Notes: generated from the letters alone by a model not told the origin. A stretch of 36,658 nucleotides of DNA from an uncultured Lachnospiraceae bacterium (GCA_902783375.1 CACZQN010000054.1:1-36658); one strand, 5' to 3'; shown: positions 24,011 to 33,291, counted from the stretch's first letter. Translations and numbers: made by a program.

Positions 24011-26521
24011 TTACTCCTGAAAGGCTGGTATGAAGCAGAGGTAATGGTTTCCTGCCTGCCGCAGTGTCCGCTCCGCCTGCTCACGGCCAAGCGCATAGAG
24101 CCCGCCGTTACCACAATTGTAGTATGTTATGCCGGTATTATCATATCCGATGATGACGATCGGCGAATCATTCTTCCGCTCCGCCAGCACCGGTGTGCCC
24201 ATCGTCACGTAGTACATCGCAGTCTGGAACGGAATGTCCACGAGGTCAAGGACCTCGCTGCCATAGGCTTCTTTCAGTCCCGGCAGGACATCTTCGAGTG
24301 TCTGCCCGCGGGCATCGATCTCTCCGCCCCTGAGCGCCGTCTCCGCGTCGCTCAGATAAGCCGATGATGCCGTCACGCCGCGCTGCCAGATGACCCGGCC
24401 ATTCTCGTCGATGACATATCCCATCGCAGCATCCGCTGCCCCGATCTGTTCGGAGAGCTGACTGTCAAATGCCGTCATTGCCCCGTACAGGACGCCTGCG
24501 TACCCCTTCTGGCGGGCACTCTCTCCGCCTGCGCGGACCGTCGTCTCCGCCGTGATCACGGTGATGGCAGCCTCTTTCCTGGCATAGGATGATACCGTTT
24601 CCTTGATGCCGGTCCGCCGGCTGACCTCCGCCTGGTTCTGAATCTGGTCTTCTTCTGCTGCTTCAAATGCCCCGGCGTCGTTTTTCTGTACGCGGTAGAG
24701 GTGCATGAGGTTGTCCTCTACCTTAATGCCCGTGACATAGAAGCCCGGTTCTGCATAGGACTTCAGCACACGGCCATGGACGTCTGCAATCCGGATCTCA
24801 TCGCATGGGATCATCCGCGTGCCGTCAAGCGATTCATAGATATCTGCCGCATCGGCGAATCCGTAGACCAGGTTGTCGGAGATTCCGCCGAGCATCCGGA
24901 TGATCTGTCCCTCCTTCGCAGGGATCGTTTCCTCGGTCCGCAGCTCCGGGTTGTAGAGGATCAGCGATTCATTTTCCGCAACATCCTCCGCCGCCTGCCA
25001 GACCAGCAGGTTCTGGTCCGGCATGAAAAGCAGCGACCGCCCGCTCACATGATCGCAGATCACGGACAATTCCTTCCGGACAAGGCTGTAAGCATAGATC
25101 TTGTCCGACACGGAGAAGTAGAAATACTGTTCCGCGGAAAGGTATGTGAATTCGGAAAGTTCGTCTTTGACGAAGAGGTAGGGCTCTTCCACCGGAATCA
25201 GCACCTGCTCTTCGATCCTGCATTCATCTGCCACAAACCGGTACAGGCAGATCGCAATCTGTCCCTCGTAAATACCCCGGTTCATATATCCGGATACGAC
25301 AAAGTAGAAATCTCCGTTTTCCTCCATCCGCAGGATGCGGATCTCATGGTCGAGAATTCTGTCCGCCGCGTCATTGATCCCTTTTTCTGTCGCATTCAGG
25401 AAGGAATAGACGTAGGTCACCTCCTGGTTCTCAATGTCATAATACCAGAGCGCATGATCCCGCACAAGTGCAGCCCGCGTCTTTTCCGTATTGGTCATGT
25501 AGGTGAAGATCGTATCCGCCGCAGTCGTCTCAAGCGACGGGATGCGGGCAATCGTATTGCCGGCGGTGCTGCCCTCTCTGGCGGTCATGTGCCGCTCATA
25601 GGAGAGCAGGTACATCGTTGCCTCCGTGTACTGTACACGGAAATATTCATCGACATCATAGATCGTCCCGTCTGTCCCCCAGACAAGATAATCATAACTG
25701 ACACCGGTTGTTGCCGCATTGTTTTCCGTGATCCGGATCTCCGGCGCAGACACCGCTGCCGCGCTGAATCCCTCCCAGCGCACCAGTTCTGCCGTCGAGT
25801 GAATATTGACATACGAAAGCGTATTCGCCTCCGGATAGCGCTCCGTCTCCAGGTAGGTCGAGAGGTTCAGGGCCGGCTGGCTGTTATCCGCAGTCCCGGC
25901 ATCTGCCTCATTCTGGGTCGCTGCTCTCTCAGTCACAGTCGGAAGGCCTGCCATCGCTGCCCGCCGGAAGCGTTCCGTGAACGCGATATTCTCTTTATAA
26001 TGATCTGCTCCTGCAAACCGCAGGACAGCCGGATAATAGATCTGCCGTCCATTTTCAAGCTGAAGCACGATCACCGAGCGGTAATCCTGCCCGGCTTCCA
26101 GCCGTTCCGGGAACTGCACGGCAACCCGAAGCGGTCCTTCTGCTGTTTCCGTATCCACCCAGGTGGCGTTCTCATCTTCTGTTTCAAAAACCGGTACACC
26201 GTTCGCATCGGATACCTTCACGCGGATCGCTTCCACACCAAGCCCCCGCGTCTCGATCTGCAGCACGACGGCGTCCGCCTCCCCCAGTGGCATGACATGA
26301 TCCCTGATCGGTTCACAGGCGGCTTCCGAAACATAACCATGCCGCAGATTCAGGAGATACCCTCCCCGCGAATAGTGGACGATCGGAAGCGATGCTTCCG
26401 CCATCTGCGTCAGTTCCGTCTCCAGCCGGTAGGTCACCGGCCGGATCCGCATGGTAAAAAAGATCAGCGCCGCCACAAATACCAGAATCGTCGCAATCCC
26501 CCGGTAGATGTGTCTTTTCAT
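24011..26521 (-). CDS. Large membrane-anchored protein with degenerate C39-like C-terminal domain
   Basis: 836 residues. One N-terminal membrane helix (about 10-24) anchors a long extracytoplasmic part. Residues about 320-600 contain repeated Tyr/Asp-rich strands (YLSAEQYFYFSVSDKIYAY-like blocks) suggesting a beta-propeller. The C-terminus (about 735-836) resembles a C39-like papain fold: GTPVLAERK, IVIIGYDNTGITYYN. The usual His before VVIxGYD is replaced and I see no candidate catalytic Cys near the domain start, so it is probably non-catalytic. No function is known to me. As the first gene before glf and the glycosyltransferase it may act in glycan assembly or sensing. The start codon lacks a well-placed ribosome site. 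Confidence 0.85.
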   Translation of the reverse strand: MKRHIYRGIATILVFVAALIFFTMRIRPVTYRLETELTQMAEASLPIVHYSRGGYLLNLRHGYVSEAACEPIRDHVMPLGEADAVVLQIETRGLGVEAIRVKVSDANGVPVFETEDENATWVDTETAEGPLRVAVQFPERLEAGQDYRSVIVLQLENGRQIYYPAVLRFAGADHYKENIAFTERFRRAAMAGLPTVTERAATQNEADAGTADNSQPALNLSTYLETERYPEANTLSYVNIHSTAELVRWEGFSAAAVSAPEIRITENNAATTGVSYDYLVWGTDGTIYDVDEYFRVQYTEATMYLLSYERHMTAREGSTAGNTIARIPSLETTAADTIFTYMTNTEKTRAALVRDHALWYYDIENQEVTYVYSFLNATEKGINDAADRILDHEIRILRMEENGDFYFVVSGYMNRGIYEGQIAICLYRFVADECRIEEQVLIPVEEPYLFVKDELSEFTYLSAEQYFYFSVSDKIYAYSLVRKELSVICDHVSGRSLLFMPDQNLLVWQAAEDVAENESLILYNPELRTEETIPAKEGQIIRMLGGISDNLVYGFADAADIYESLDGTRMIPCDEIRIADVHGRVLKSYAEPGFYVTGIKVEDNLMHLYRVQKNDAGAFEAAEEDQIQNQAEVSRRTGIKETVSSYARKEAAITVITAETTVRAGGESARQKGYAGVLYGAMTAFDSQLSEQIGAADAAMGYVIDENGRVIWQRGVTASSAYLSDAETALRGGEIDARGQTLEDVLPGLKEAYGSEVLDLVDIPFQTAMYYVTMGTPVLAERKNDSPIVIIGYDNTGITYYNCGNGGLYALGREQAERTLRQAGNHYLCFIPAFQE

Positions 26522-26544
26522 ATTTATAATATATCCTTTTATAT

Positions 26545-26640
26545 TCTCTTGTTGAAAATCTCTTGCTTGTCTTCTCTTGTTTCTCTTCTCTTGTTGCTCT
26601 TCTCTTGTTTCCCTTGTTGCTCTTTTCTTGTTTCCCTTTA
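26545..26640 (-). repeat. Purine-rich leader repeats (on the transcript)
   Basis: On the minus strand units such as AACAAGAGAAGAG and GGGAAACAAG recur about six times, ending about 20 bases before the start of the anchored protein gene. They lie within the predicted 5' leader. Confidence 0.7.
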
Positions 26641-26683
26641 AATCGGGCTGGCTTTCACCTGTTCAGGCAAACCCGCCTTGCGT

Positions 26684-26692
26684 AGTATACCA
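26684..26692 (-). promoter_or_regulatory. Extended -10 promoter of anchored protein gene
   Basis: TGGTATACT on the minus strand matches an extended -10 element (TGn plus TATACT). No good -35 box is seen. The leader would be about 155 bases. Confidence 0.5.
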
Positions 26693-26761
26693 TATCTTTC
26701 CACTGAAATGATAGTCTGAATTCTTATTCTTTTCTGAAGAAGTTCTGAAGATCTGCGTTTT

Positions 26762-27179
26762 GAGGCCATTTCTGGCCTCTGACAGCGTATCTGAAGTCAC
26801 CCATCTTGATCAGAATCAAGTGAATTCCCTTAGCTAGTCATGCGGATCATGCTTGTCCGCCTCCCTGCCCTGATGTTTTTCTTCTTTTTTCGACTAGAGA
26901 ATAGAAAAAGAAGCAATCTAGTCATATCTCGTTGTCATTTTCCCTCATATGATATGAAAGCGACGCTCCGGAAGCATGATTATAATTGTTTATTCTATCT
27001 CGATTAGTCATATCGCAAGCCAAAACCATTGCCCATCCGGCAGGCCGCAATCACTTTTGCATGACTATATCAAGCCATTTTTCTCGTTCTAGTCTCAGCA
27101 CGTCTGTACGAGCCCCTTCCAGAGAATCGATCGGCTCACTGAACGACCTGTTTTCATATCGATTGTCTTATATGACCGC
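26762..27179. other. Non-coding region with hairpin and TAGTCAT repeats
   Basis: A hairpin GAGGCCA-TTTC-TGGCCTC (26762-26779) lacks a U-run. Beyond it the words CTAGTCAT, TTAGTCAT and ATGACTA recur in both orientations between about 26835 and 27065. I see no supported gene or RNA family here. Confidence 0.45.
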
Positions 27180-28034
27180 TTATCCATCCAGTCTTTCCAG
27201 AATTCCGCGGTATTCAGCAAAAGCTCCATCTTCCGGAATCCACCGGAGATCCAGTTTCTTTCCTGTCACGGGATGATTCAGGATCAGCCGCCACGATGCC
27301 AGCGCCAGGCCGGCCGCTGCATCGCCAGGATCAGTATCCTCTCCCCCGGGCTCTTGCCCGTACTTTCTCCCGTACTTCCGGTCGCCGACAATTCCCTCAA
27401 ATTCCGCAGTCATCTGGGCGCGGATCTGATGATGGCGTCCGGTGACCAGTTCTACCTCGGCAAGTGCCTCACATAACCCGGAGCCAGTTCCCTGCTCTGC
27501 TGTATCATCTCGTCTGCCGCCCAGCAGGCGGTAGCGCAGCACCGCATGCTTCACATCAGACTGTGCCAGACCATCTTCGTGACCCGCATCCGCCTTCAGT
27601 ACCTTCACAAGATTCGTCCTGTGATCGATCGAAAGGTCATGCTCCAGTGTCGTCCACGGCGATTCCTGCAGGGCAGTTATCTCCCCAGGCACTTTCGCCT
27701 CCGGCACGCCCTTGATGACGGTCAGATATCGCTTTGTGATCGCATCCCTCTGCAGCATCGCAGAAAGCTTCGCAGCACTCTCTTTTGTCTTCGCGAACAG
27801 GAGCAGACCTTCCACCGGCTGGTCGAGGCGGTTGATGATCGCAAGATACAGTTCCCGCTCTGACCGTCCTTCCGGAGGCATGCGCCTCTGCTCTTTCGCC
27901 AGATAGACTTTGACGAGCTTCACCATATCCTGCGCGCCGCGCTCGCTCTGGGAAGGGATCCCTGCCGGTTTGATGCAGACAAGCATCGCATCGTCTTCAT
28001 AAAGGATATCGGTCTTTCTGATTATCTTTATCAT
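27180..28034 (-). CDS. RluA-family pseudouridine synthase
   Basis: 284 residues. The catalytic motif reads NRLDQPVEGLLLFAKT, with the catalytic Asp in RLD, then TKRYLTVIKG and the C-terminal GRHHQIRAQM motif. It converts uridine to pseudouridine in rRNA or tRNA; the target site is not predictable. GAGGAAGAG lies ahead of the ATG. It follows the nucleotidyltransferase-domain gene by 11 bp, so the two are probably cotranscribed. Confidence 0.93.
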   Translation of the reverse strand: MIKIIRKTDILYEDDAMLVCIKPAGIPSQSERGAQDMVKLVKVYLAKEQRRMPPEGRSERELYLAIINRLDQPVEGLLLFAKTKESAAKLSAMLQRDAITKRYLTVIKGVPEAKVPGEITALQESPWTTLEHDLSIDHRTNLVKVLKADAGHEDGLAQSDVKHAVLRYRLLGGRRDDTAEQGTGSGLCEALAEVELVTGRHHQIRAQMTAEFEGIVGDRKYGRKYGQEPGGEDTDPGDAAAGLALASWRLILNHPVTGKKLDLRWIPEDGAFAEYRGILERLDG

Positions 28035-28045
28035 TGCTCTCTTCC

Positions 28046-29272
28046 TCAGTCCTTCTTTTCCAGATATGCTTCTGCCCAGGCGTCGACATCCGGGAAATGG
28101 TTCACGGCCATTCCTGCTTTTTCATAGACTTTCTGATATTCTTCGAGAATTCTGTCAAATCCTTCGGCATTTTTCACGAGGTCATCCGGATCATAGATCT
28201 CCATCACCGGATAGTCCGGGATGTCGATCTCCTCCCCGATTTCCTGCAGCATCGCATCGAGGCTGGCAAGTGTCAGCAAGGAAAGACGCCGGTCCCCGGT
28301 CTCAGCCGCAAGGTACATCTTATTCCGCCAGTTGGAATACATCTCCTCATAAGTCCCGCGGAGGTTCTCTGCCGTTGCCGGCTTTTTGTCATCACGTACT
28401 CTGTCATCAAGCATTCTGCCGTCTGGTTTTTCCGCGTCTGACTTTTCTCCGGCAGGCTTCTCCTCTTCCTGCGCCGGGTCATGGTCGCCTTGGAAGTTCT
28501 CTCCCGCATCCTGGGCCTGCAGCCCATAGAACTTCTGAACCTGTTCGAAGCAGCCTGCCGTTTCATCAAGAAGTCCCTTGACGCCATTCTGTATGCCGGA
28601 AATGCTCTGTGCGGATGCGATTTCTTCGATCTTTTCACAAAAGTCCACAGGGATATGCACCAGCTGTCTGAGTTCCTGGTATCTTCTCCGCCCGCCGAGG
28701 CGGAAATAGTGCCGGTTCAGCATGGCGACGGCATTTTCAAGGCTGTTCAACGCTCTTGCCGCCCAGCGATATGCCCCGGCCAGCGTGTCCTGTTCCATCA
28801 GCATCCGGCATGCCTGCTTCGCTTCATCAAGCACAGCCGCTGCCGCCTCATAATCCGCTGCGCCATATGGCCTGCTCTGTTGATTCCTCACCTGGTCACG
28901 CAGCGCCTCCAGTTTCTGAAGCACCTCATCCCCGGCGGACCACACAATCTCTGCATCCATCAGCCGGGAGATGTTCGGATCCCGGAACCTGGCTTCTTCT
29001 GCAAGTCCATGCCAGGTCATGCAGTAAAGATCATAGCCGATCCGGACATCATCCAGGATCATCCCGTCCGCAAGCGCATAGCCTTCCGGTGTGCGGATCA
29101 CGATCAGAAGGTCCAGATCCGACTTCTCGTGCACATCCCCACTCATGAAAGAGCCGTAGATTCCGACAAGATCGAGAACGCCGGGAAGGTCCCTTTCCGC
29201 TTTCCGCAAAATAGCATCAATAATCCGCTTATTTCTCGCTTTTGCTGCGTTCATTTCGTTGATTTCCATCAT
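28046..29272 (-). CDS. Nucleotidyltransferase-domain protein of unknown function
   Basis: 408 residues. The N-terminus is a polymerase beta-like nucleotidyltransferase fold with GSFMSG and SDLDLLI (Asp52, Asp54 as metal ligands). A helical region follows, then a charged low-complexity linker near residues 245-290 and a helical C-terminus. It could transfer a nucleotide to a small molecule, protein or RNA; the acceptor is unknown. ATG at 29272 is chosen because GGAGGGG is seven bases upstream, rather than the longer frame from 29293. Confidence 0.82.
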   Translation of the reverse strand: MMEINEMNAAKARNKRIIDAILRKAERDLPGVLDLVGIYGSFMSGDVHEKSDLDLLIVIRTPEGYALADGMILDDVRIGYDLYCMTWHGLAEEARFRDPNISRLMDAEIVWSAGDEVLQKLEALRDQVRNQQSRPYGAADYEAAAAVLDEAKQACRMLMEQDTLAGAYRWAARALNSLENAVAMLNRHYFRLGGRRRYQELRQLVHIPVDFCEKIEEIASAQSISGIQNGVKGLLDETAGCFEQVQKFYGLQAQDAGENFQGDHDPAQEEEKPAGEKSDAEKPDGRMLDDRVRDDKKPATAENLRGTYEEMYSNWRNKMYLAAETGDRRLSLLTLASLDAMLQEIGEEIDIPDYPVMEIYDPDDLVKNAEGFDRILEEYQKVYEKAGMAVNHFPDVDAWAEAYLEKKD

Positions 29273-29304
29273 CTCGGATCCCCTCCATTCCAACGCTAAG
29301 ATGC

Positions 29305-29354
29305 TTGACAGGCATTCACAATATTTGTATACTTATACATGTATCTTTGTATAC
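29305..29354 (+). promoter_or_regulatory. Strong promoter with palindromic operator ahead of nhaC-like gene
   Basis: TTGACA (29305-29310) and TATACT (29328-29333) are 17 bp apart. GTATAC occurs at 29327 and 29349, flanking the palindrome ATACATGTAT (29335-29344), so a repressor site covering the -10 box is likely. Confidence 0.75.
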
Positions 29355-29385
29355 CAAAATACAAAATTTGAAAGGAGCTATGCAA

Positions 29386-30939
29386 ATGTTTCTGAATTCT
29401 GCCTGGGCGCTGCTTCCGGCACTGATTGCCATTGCTCTCGCGCTCATCACCAAGGAGGTTTACTCCTCATTGTTCATCGGCATCATCACCGGTGGCCTGC
29501 TCTATTCCGGATTCAGTTTCACAGGAACGATCGAGCACGTCTTTGTGGACGGCATGATCGCCCAGCTCTCGGATGGCTGGAACGTCGGCATCCTGATCTT
29601 CCTGGTCGTCCTCGGTGCCATGGTCATGCTGATGAACCGTGCGGGCGGCTCCGCTGCCTTCGGCCGCTGGGCTGTTGCCCATGTGAAGACCAAGGTCGGC
29701 GCGCAGCTTGCAACCATCGCACTCGGCTGCCTGATCTTCATCGACGACTATTTCAACTGCCTGACCGTCGGCTCCGTCATGCGGCCGGTCACCGACAAGC
29801 ACGGCATTTCCCGCGCGAAACTGGCCTACCTGATCGACGCAACCGCTGCGCCGGTCTGTATCATCGCGCCGATCTCGTCGTGGGCCGCTGCCGTCACCGG
29901 TTTCGTGGATGGTGCAAATGGCCTGACGTTGTTTGTCCGTGCGATTCCTTATAATTTCTATGCACTCCTTACCGTCGTCATGATGTTGACGCTGACCATC
30001 GGCAACTTCGATTTTGGTCCGATGAAGAAGACAGAAAGCAAGAATGCGCTGGATGCCATGAAGGCGAAGGCTGCAGGTCTTGCATACCCGGAATCCGCCA
30101 TGACCGGTGCGGAGGATCAGCCGACCCCGCCTGTCTCCCAGAAGGGTAAAGTGATTCACCTCGTTCTGCCGATCATCGTGCTCATCATTTCCTGCGTCAT
30201 CGGCATGATTTACACCGGCGGCTTCTTCTCCGGCACAGGCTTCGTCGATGCATTTGCAGGATCCGACGCCTCTGTCGGCCTGGTATACGGCTCCGTCATC
30301 GCGCTGCTGATCACCATCATTTTCTATCTCGCAACGCGCGTGCTCTCCTTCAAGGACTGCATGAACGCCATCCCGGAAGGCTTTAAGAGCATGGTTCCGG
30401 CCATCATGATCCTGACATTTGCCTGGACCCTGAAAGCCATGACCGACTCTCTCGGCGCTGCCGAATATGTTGCATCTCTGGTGGACGTCGTTGCGGAAAG
30501 CCATGCATTCATGAGCCTGCTTCCGGCATTCGTCTTCATTATCGGCTGCTTTCTGGCCTTCGCGACCGGCACCAGCTGGGGTACCTTCGGTATCCTGATC
30601 CCGATCGTCGCCAAGGTCTTCGGCAATGATCTGTCAAATGAACTGATGATCATCGCGATTTCTGCCTGCATGGCCGGCGCTGTCTGCGGCGACCACTGCT
30701 CCCCGATCTCGGATACCACGATCATGGCATCCGCCGGCGCACAGTGCGACCACATCGAGCACGTCTCGACCCAGCTGCCGTATGCAATCACCGCCGCCGT
30801 CCTTTCCTGCGTCGCCTATGTCCTTGCAGGATTCATCCGCAACTGGCTGATCTGCCTGCCACTCGGCATCATCATCACCATCGCAGCACTGCTGGTCCTG
30901 AAGAGAATTGATGGAGGACGCACAGAGGCTGAAGCGTAA
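29386..30939 (+). CDS. Na+/H+ antiporter, NhaC family
   Basis: 517 residues with about 12 membrane helices. Conserved NhaC-family landmarks include IFIDDYFNCLTVGSVMRPVTDK, SWAAAVTGFVDGANG and GDHCSPISDTTIMASAGAQCDHIEH. It exchanges sodium for protons across the membrane, or possibly organic acids as some NhaC-family relatives do. ATG at 29386 is chosen over the ATG at 29380 because AAAGGAG is then eight bases upstream. It has its own promoter and terminator and is single. Confidence 0.92.
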   Translation: MFLNSAWALLPALIAIALALITKEVYSSLFIGIITGGLLYSGFSFTGTIEHVFVDGMIAQLSDGWNVGILIFLVVLGAMVMLMNRAGGSAAFGRWAVAHVKTKVGAQLATIALGCLIFIDDYFNCLTVGSVMRPVTDKHGISRAKLAYLIDATAAPVCIIAPISSWAAAVTGFVDGANGLTLFVRAIPYNFYALLTVVMMLTLTIGNFDFGPMKKTESKNALDAMKAKAAGLAYPESAMTGAEDQPTPPVSQKGKVIHLVLPIIVLIISCVIGMIYTGGFFSGTGFVDAFAGSDASVGLVYGSVIALLITIIFYLATRVLSFKDCMNAIPEGFKSMVPAIMILTFAWTLKAMTDSLGAAEYVASLVDVVAESHAFMSLLPAFVFIIGCFLAFATGTSWGTFGILIPIVAKVFGNDLSNELMIIAISACMAGAVCGDHCSPISDTTIMASAGAQCDHIEHVSTQLPYAITAAVLSCVAYVLAGFIRNWLICLPLGIIITIAALLVLKRIDGGRTEAEA

Positions 30940-30978
30940 AAAGAAGCACAAGAGAAGCTCAAGAATTCAAGCTCTTTC

Positions 30979-31010
30979 AAAGGCCGGATCCGACGATCCG
31001 GCCTTTTTCT
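30979..31010 (+). terminator. Terminator of antiporter gene
   Basis: A perfect 12-bp stem (30979-30990 with 30995-31006), four-base loop, then a long pyrimidine tract. It lies 40 bp after the stop codon. Confidence 0.9.
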
Positions 31011-31113
31011 TCTCTTTTCTTCTCTTTTTCTCTTTTCTTTTTCTAATTACATGCCCGAGAGCCCTGGTTTCATGGCCAGGAACCCTGGTTTCTTGATACG
31101 AGACTCCCCGTCC

Positions 31114-32427
31114 TCAAGATGATTCCCGCATCAGTGCCTCCAGCTTTTTCAGGTCTCCTCCCGGAATTGCCAGGCTTCCCTGAATCATCGTGGCGCTGCC
31201 GCCGCACTTCGCTGATGCTTTCTCTCGTAGAAGCTTCGCGATTTCTCTGAGATCGACATCGCGGGAGGCCATGGTGAAACGGAATCGAACAGCCCCCTCC
31301 GCGACCTCATTCCCCTGCTTCTTCTCTGCGCCATCCTCTGCTTCCGGTACGAATACCCCGCAGATCCCGTCTCTGTCTTCGACGAGTTTATTCAGCACGC
31401 GGCGCATCACGCCAGGATCGACGTCCGGATCGGAAAGCAGGACTGGCTCCCCGGCAGGAATGCGCGCCGCCTGCAGCAGAAGCAATTCTTCTTTGGTATT
31501 CTGCAGGGCGGTCTTCGCCGCCGTCCGTTCCTCCTGCAGTTTCCGGATCCGCAGAAGGATCTGGTCATTGCTCGCCTGCAGCAATTCACCGGAATCCGCG
31601 ACGAGCTGCTGAGATGCCAGCACCGCTGTCATGGCGCGGCTGCCGCACGCGATGGTACAGCGCGTGCCGCCCTTATAATGTTCATGAGAGAGCATGATCA
31701 GAAGCCCGATCTCCCCGGTCCGCTGCACATGCGGTGCGCAGCAGGCACAGAGATCCACACCCGGGATCTCCACAAGACGAAGATCACCGTCGATTTCTTT
31801 CTTGCTGCGCCAGGTCAGATGCGCCTGCTCTTCTTCTGTCGGGAACCAGGCATGAACAGCCAGATCCTTTGTGATCACCTGATTCGCTTTTCGGACCAGC
31901 GCTGCGATCTGCTCTGCCGTGAGCTGCCTGTCATAGTCCATCGTCACGGTATTCCTGCTCAGGTGGAATCCGACATTGGTGCAGCCGAATCGAGAGGCTG
32001 CGAGCCCTGAGAAGATATGCTCTCCTGTGTGCTGCTGCATGAAGTCAAATCGCTTGTTCCAGTCCACTTTCCCGGCGACGGTTGTCCCCGGATCCAGCGG
32101 TCCGTCACAGATATGCACGATCACACCGCTCCGCATCTGCACATCGAGGACAGCGATGCACAGGTTCTCCGCCCCTGCCTGTCCTTCGAAAAAGTTCAGC
32201 CCCATTGGCACAAGGACACCCAGATCCGCGCTCTGCCCGCCCTGCTCCGGGAAGAACTGCGTCTGGTCAAGAATAATCTGAAAGCGGATTTCATCCGCAT
32301 CAGTTCCACTCTCTCCTTTCAACATCTCACAGGAAATCACAGTTGCCAGAAACTCTGTCTGATAGGGATCCTGATCATACAGTGCGATTGTCTGTTCATT
32401 TCTTGAAATCATATCTGATAAATCCAT
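31114..32427 (-). CDS. AlaX-like alanyl-tRNA editing protein with DHHA1 tail
   Basis: 437 residues. The editing domain holds the zinc motif QQHTGEHIFSG (His133, His137) and the matching CxxxH as CCAPH (Cys229, His233), as in the AlaRS editing domain and AlaX. It clears Ser or Gly from mischarged tRNA-Ala. A coiled-coil region (about 275-315) leads to a DHHA1-like C-terminus with KCGGSATMIQG and PGGD. No aminoacylation domain is present. GGAG lies nine bases before ATG 32427; ATG at 32412 is an alternative. Confidence 0.9.
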   Translation of the reverse strand: MDLSDMISRNEQTIALYDQDPYQTEFLATVISCEMLKGESGTDADEIRFQIILDQTQFFPEQGGQSADLGVLVPMGLNFFEGQAGAENLCIAVLDVQMRSGVIVHICDGPLDPGTTVAGKVDWNKRFDFMQQHTGEHIFSGLAASRFGCTNVGFHLSRNTVTMDYDRQLTAEQIAALVRKANQVITKDLAVHAWFPTEEEQAHLTWRSKKEIDGDLRLVEIPGVDLCACCAPHVQRTGEIGLLIMLSHEHYKGGTRCTIACGSRAMTAVLASQQLVADSGELLQASNDQILLRIRKLQEERTAAKTALQNTKEELLLLQAARIPAGEPVLLSDPDVDPGVMRRVLNKLVEDRDGICGVFVPEAEDGAEKKQGNEVAEGAVRFRFTMASRDVDLREIAKLLREKASAKCGGSATMIQGSLAIPGGDLKKLEALMRESS

Positions 32428-32469
32428 GCTGCTAATCTCCAGGTTATTTCGTCGGGACCGGCCAGGCGG

Positions 32470-32991
32470 TCACAGTTCGTGGTAATATGGACATATATTT
32501 TCATAGTGCCCGTCCTTCATCCGGAATCCCTTCGGAATGATGCCGAGCGGGACGAAGCCCATTCTTTCATAAAGATGTCTGGCGTGCACGTTCGACTCGA
32601 CAACTGCATTGAACTGCATCACGCCAAAACCATATTTCTTCGCCTGCGTGAGGGAATCCGCCACCAGCGTCTCCCCGATATGCACTCCTCTCGTATTTCG
32701 CCGCACCGCATAGCTGGCATTTGCAATATGCCCGCAGCGGCCGATGTTGTTCGGATGCAGAATATAGAGGCCGAGCAGATCAGACTCCTCCGGGGCACTC
32801 TCCCCATTTTCCAGCGTATCAGGAATCATCAGCGCAACCCCGCAATAGGTCTGGCTCCCGAAAAACTCCCTGGCTCCTTCGAGGTCGAGCAGTTCTTCCT
32901 GCGGAAATGCAATGCCATCCTCAACAACTTCATTCCAGATCTCCGCCATTGCCGGCAGGTCCGACTCCCTGTACGCTCTTACAACAATCAC
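32470..32991 (-). CDS. GNAT-family N-acetyltransferase
   Basis: 173 residues. GNAT fold with VRAYRESDLPAMAEIWNEVV at the start, the acetyl-CoA site NTRGVHIGETLVADSL and a C-terminal GFVPLGIIPKGFRMKDGHYE. The acetyl acceptor is unknown. GTG at 32991 is proposed because AAGGAGG is nine bases upstream; an ATG at 33000 directly touches the same site and would have zero spacing. A longer frame to 33201 lies beyond the predicted promoter and is rejected. Confidence 0.85.
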   Translation of the reverse strand: MIVVRAYRESDLPAMAEIWNEVVEDGIAFPQEELLDLEGAREFFGSQTYCGVALMIPDTLENGESAPEESDLLGLYILHPNNIGRCGHIANASYAVRRNTRGVHIGETLVADSLTQAKKYGFGVMQFNAVVESNVHARHLYERMGFVPLGIIPKGFRMKDGHYENICPYYHEL

Positions 32992-33055
32992 GAATCCCAT
33001 CCTCCTTATATGATCATGTTGCAGCCTTCCAGATGGATGAACTGCGCTGAGGTTT

Positions 33056-33084
33056 ATTATCGCATAAAATGCCTGTACATTCAA
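33056..33084 (-). promoter_or_regulatory. Predicted promoter of GNAT gene
   Basis: TTGAAT and GATAAT on the minus strand are 17 bp apart, about 65 bp before the start. A perfect palindrome GTTCGCGAAC (33117-33126) lies just upstream and may be a regulator site. Confidence 0.65.
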
Positions 33085-33196
33085 GTAATCTGCTTGCTTC
33101 CTGCTGACATCCACAGGTTCGCGAACAGTTCTTGCGGGAGATATCCGGCAGCAGAAGGATGTGCAATCCGGAAACCGTGGAAAAGGAAATCTTCGC

Positions 33197-33225
33197 TTCA
33201 CAATACGGATGAACTATGCTATCAT
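33197..33225 (+). promoter_or_regulatory. Predicted promoter of cysteine-rich protein gene
   Basis: TTCACA and TATCAT are 17 bp apart, 66 bp before the ATG. It faces away from the GNAT promoter. Confidence 0.6.
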
Positions 33226-33291
33226 GAAGTCTGGTATGGATGTTGTTGTCCACCAGACAGGGTGGATGCCCGAACGACAGGGAGGATTGTC

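Noticed and set aside
31011-31105. Pyrimidine tract and CCCTGGTTTC direct repeat as an element
   Set aside because: The two copies are short and the tract is a normal continuation of the terminator; too little to claim.
32479-33291. Upstream extension of the cysteine-rich protein
   Set aside because: It is antisense to the GNAT gene and precedes the predicted promoter; the ATG at 33292 has GGAGG.
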